Below, one piece after another: positions 7,181 through 8,150 of a stretch of 8,150 bases of DNA (the first letter of the stretch is position 1; each line of letters starts with the position of its first letter). This DNA comes from an uncultured Angelakisella sp. (lineage in GTDB: Bacteria; Bacillota; Clostridia; Oscillospirales; Ruminococcaceae), in assembly GCA_934524965.1 (NCBI GenBank), contig CAKSYU010000056.1, positions 1 through 8,150 of the forward strand, given 5' to 3'. Below the pieces are notes generated by a model. The model was not told where the DNA came from and did not search any database. It was given only the letters and a program-made list of their open reading frames with translations. The translations under genes and the position numbers were made by a program.

Positions 7181-7342
7181 AGAAAAAATCTTCAAAAACC
7201 GCAAAGTTCCGGAGGAGAGATGGTCGTGAAGGCGGAAAGTACACGCTGTATCTTCGGCCGCGTCTTTTTTCTCTCACTTTCCCTGACTCCGGCAGCGCTC
7301 ACGAAAGAAGCCAAAAGCAAGTGCGCTTTTATCTCAAACGGC
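7181..7342. other. Intergenic stretch, possible 50-codon frame of doubtful reality
   Basis: A plus-strand frame from ATG 7220 to TGA 7372 has GGAGG four bases upstream, but its last nine codons are the tRNA terminator hairpin and its composition is not protein-like. I see no convincing gene here. Confidence 0.4.
7243..7270 (+). terminator. Weak terminator after the membrane-protein gene
   Basis: ACGC (7243-7246) pairs with GCGT (7260-7263), and one further pair forms across a mismatch. The stem is followed by C and six T (7265-7270). The T-tract is good but the stem short. Confidence 0.4.
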
Positions 7343-7370
7343 AAAAGACCGCCCATAAAGGCGGTCTTTT
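7343..7370 (-). terminator. Terminator of the tRNA-Pro gene
   Basis: AAAAGACCGCC (7343-7353) and GGCGGTCTTTT (7360-7370) form an 11-base stem with a 6-base loop, bidirectional in form. It begins four bases after the CCA end of the tRNA fragment, showing that the left flank is the original downstream region of the tRNA gene. Confidence 0.88.
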
Positions 7371-7374
7371 GACT

Positions 7375-7419
7375 TGGTCGGAGTGAGGTGATTCGAACAC
7401 CCGGCATCTTGCTCCCAAA
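7375..7419 (-). tRNA. 3' half of tRNA-Pro(UGG), displaced attachment-site fragment
   Basis: Read on the minus strand from 7419 to 7375, the parts of a tRNA follow in order: anticodon loop TTTGGGA (7419-7413, anticodon UGG with G37 as usual for proline), 3' anticodon stem GCAAG, variable loop ATGCC, T arm GGGTG-TTCGAAT-CACCT, acceptor strand CACTCCG (7385-7379), discriminator A and encoded CCA (7377-7375). The 5' side is absent: the bases before the anticodon loop read ATAAG instead of CTTGC, and no D arm or CGGAGTG acceptor strand follows. The fragment cannot make a tRNA. It is the expected remnant when an integrase inserts an element into the anticodon region and the element restores the tRNA at its other end. 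Confidence 0.85.
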
Positions 7420-7429
7420 CTTATTGGGA
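7413..7429. other. Candidate integrase core site at the tRNA junction
   Basis: TCCCAA (7413-7418) and TTGGGA (7424-7429) are inverted around ACTTA. The tRNA similarity ends exactly within this repeat. Tyrosine integrases of known families cut at inverted core sites around a 5-8 base overlap, commonly in anticodon loops. The symmetry is seen; the role as crossover site is inferred. Confidence 0.5.
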
Positions 7430-7554
7430 ATACTTTTTTCGCTCGTTTATAGCGGCTTTTAGTGCTTTTTAATTTGTTTTACTTACTCTTTGACGCCCTT
7501 ATCTCCACTGTTTCCGGGTGTTCCAGCGCCGTCTGTGGTAATCTATGTGGTCAA

Positions 7555-7611
7555 AAACGCTTCCCGCCCGGTTTCCGGTGAACTTTCACCGGTGCCGGAC
7601 GGAAAGCGTTT
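7555..7611 (-). ncRNA. Predicted hairpin RNA (about 75 nt transcript), terminator-like long stem
   Basis: Arms 7555-7582 and 7585-7611 form one long foldback: AAACGCTT with AAGCGTTT at the base, then CCG, CCGG and CCGGTGAA blocks, with a small CA/AAA internal loop. The two other differences between the arms are C/A mismatches on the plus strand but U/G wobble pairs on the minus strand, which points to function as a minus-strand RNA. On that strand the stem ends in five U. A promoter ends 20 bases upstream, so the transcript would be about 75 nt, nearly all hairpin. It could be a free small RNA or the terminated, attenuated form of a longer transcript running into the junction. Confidence 0.55.
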
Positions 7612-7630
7612 GGCGTTTCAGACCGTTTGC

Positions 7631-7659
7631 ATTGTAACTCTGAGGAGAGAGTTATGCAA
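7631..7659 (-). promoter_or_regulatory. Promoter of the predicted hairpin RNA, lying within an inverted repeat
   Basis: On the minus strand TTGCAT (7659-7654) and TACAAT (7636-7631) are exactly 17 bases apart. TAACTCT (7635-7641) and AGAGTTA (7648-7654), flanked by TTGCA (7627-7631) and TGCAA (7655-7659), form an inverted repeat covering the whole promoter, a likely operator. The start would be near 7624. Confidence 0.65.
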
Positions 7660-7679
7660 GAGATTTCTAAAAGGCATGC

Positions 7680-7787
7680 AGCTCAAAGGTTGAGCCGCTA
7701 TAGACAAAGAATAGCATCACGCATTTGCTCTCTAAAGGTGAAACTCGCTTCCCCTCAATAACTATCGCATTCCCGTAATTTGAGGGG
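7680..7787 (+). repeat. Two further foldback sequences at the element end
   Basis: GCTCAA (7680-7685) with TTGAGC (7689-7694) forms a short tight hairpin. CCCCTCAA (7751-7758) with TTGAGGGG (7780-7787) forms an 8-base stem around 21 bases, followed on the plus strand by CATTTTAAG, a weak terminator at best. No gene needing a terminator is clear on the plus strand. Confidence 0.4.
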
Positions 7788-7859
7788 CATTTTAAGGGAA
7801 AGCATATTGAAATACGAGAATGCACTTGTTCATATGAGCGTCCGCTGTTTACAATTGCC

Positions 7860-8150
7860 TTACCCGAAGAAATACTGCTTTATATCTGAGACACCGCCGT
7901 CCTTATCGCAGAACCACTCGTAATCAGAGTGGCAATTTTGGCAGCGAGCTATCACGTCAAAGCCACCAGGTGAATGCCGGTTGTCAGTAATGCTGGTAAC
8001 CTCTAATGGTTCCCCACAGACCGGGCACGGTCTGATCTTCCTTGCCTGACGAGTGGCACGCTCTCTCTGCTCTGTTTCAAGTGCATCTAAAAGACCCTGC
8101 CAAAGATTTGGATTCAGTTCATGCTCTGCATAGTCTTCAAGGTGCCGCCG
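7860..8150 (-). CDS. Zinc-ribbon protein of the integrated element, C-terminal 96 residues (start outside the window)
   Basis: An open frame enters from the right edge and ends at TAA 7862-7860. The visible part has an acidic, helical segment HLEDYAEHELNPNLWQGLLD (3-22), a charged helix TEQRERATRQARKIR (26-40), then CPVC (42-45) and CQNC (70-73), a four-cysteine zinc ribbon, with a further Cys81 in EWFCDKDGG and the end DIKQYFFG. No membrane segment is visible. I do not recognise a named family. Zinc ribbons of this type usually bind DNA or stabilise a protein interface, and small cysteine-ribbon proteins are common accessory genes of phages and integrative elements. Composition is lower in GC than gapA or the permease, agreeing with a foreign origin. 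That it is coding is supported by the continuous frame and the paired CxxC motifs. Confidence 0.75.
   Translation of the reverse strand, partial: RRHLEDYAEHELNPNLWQGLLDALETEQRERATRQARKIRPCPVCGEPLEVTSITDNRHSPGGFDVIARCQNCHSDYEWFCDKDGGVSDIKQYFFG

Larger units (their letters stand above)
7420..8150. mobile_element. End of an integrative element inserted in tRNA-Pro (continues beyond the window)
   Basis: Everything right of the tRNA fragment has replaced the 5' half of the tRNA gene. This segment starts AT-rich (7421-7490), holds a promoter and a long hairpin with no accompanying gene, and then a minus-strand zinc-ribbon gene. No integrase, excisionase or relaxase is in the window, so the kind of element (phage, conjugative or satellite) cannot be decided. 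If the model is right, an intact tRNA-Pro lies at the far end, to the right. Confidence 0.6.

Noticed and set aside
7220..7372. A 50-codon plus-strand frame preceded by GGAGG
   Set aside because: The end is the tRNA terminator, the composition is not protein-like and the spacing to the start is short; not convincing as a gene.
7192..7407. A 71-codon minus-strand frame beginning inside the tRNA
   Set aside because: Its first codons are tRNA-Pro T-arm sequence and the next ones the terminator hairpin; a common annotation artefact.
7413..7429. Reading the TCCCA-N7-TGGGA hairpin on the minus strand as an anticodon arm of a tRNA-Leu(AAG)
   Set aside because: The better fit is TTTGGGA as the loop with GCAAG as 3' stem, giving tRNA-Pro(UGG) with correct G37, variable loop, T arm and acceptor; the Leu reading puts T at position 37 and still lacks D arm and 5' acceptor.
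7490..7693. A 67-codon plus-strand frame across the long hairpin
   Set aside because: TTG start without a ribosome site; most codons are the two arms of the foldback and the minus-strand promoter.
7654..7761. A 35-codon basic frame from ATG 7654 with GAGGAG six bases upstream
   Set aside because: Start and ribosome site coincide with the promoter palindrome of the opposite strand; no recognisable protein features. Kept only as a weak possibility.
7430..8150. CRISPR array, integrase or toxin-antitoxin pair at the element end
   Set aside because: I looked for regular repeats, tyrosine-recombinase motifs and paired small genes and found none; foldbacks here are not evenly spaced.

Overview
The window looks like chromosomal DNA from a moderately GC-rich gut Firmicute of the Clostridia (Oscillospiraceae/Ruminococcaceae type). 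This is inferred from strong AGGAGG-type ribosome sites, very regular -35/-10 promoters with 17-base spacers (several with an extended -10), short intrinsic terminators, and families such as the APC permease and the HATPase-only 'histidine kinase'. The assignment is an inference, not a database match.

Left part (1-4620): an SDR oxidoreductase fragment and an unusual soluble histidine-kinase-like protein lie in series on the minus strand, each with its own promoter. The kinase gene ends in a terminator that abuts the SDR promoter. Divergent from them is a highly expressed glycolytic gapA with two candidate promoters. gapA converges on an APC-family amino-acid permease on the minus strand, and each has its own terminator hairpin. 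A small cupin protein, also minus, has a strong promoter whose -10 sits inside a small palindrome.

Middle part (4621-7370): a plus-strand cluster holds a class I SAM-dependent methyltransferase, an alpha/beta hydrolase and a multi-pass membrane protein. The methyltransferase sits behind a leader of about 170 bases that contains a hairpin and a 24-base palindrome. Its 3' end looks frameshifted, so that it now overlaps the hydrolase gene. The substrates cannot be read from the sequence.

Right part (7343-8150): the 3' half of a tRNA-Pro(UGG) gene (anticodon loop to CCA) lies on the minus strand, followed by its terminator. The 5' half is missing and is replaced by unrelated sequence. This is the expected scar of an integrative element inserted in a tRNA gene, with the element running rightwards out of the window. 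The element end holds no integrase in this window. It does hold a minus-strand promoter built inside an inverted repeat, directly followed by a 27-28-base-arm hairpin and a U-tract. Together these predict a self-contained RNA of about 75 nt aimed at the attachment junction. Further right is the C-terminal part of a four-cysteine zinc-ribbon protein. The junction and the predicted hairpin RNA are the most interesting parts of the window.
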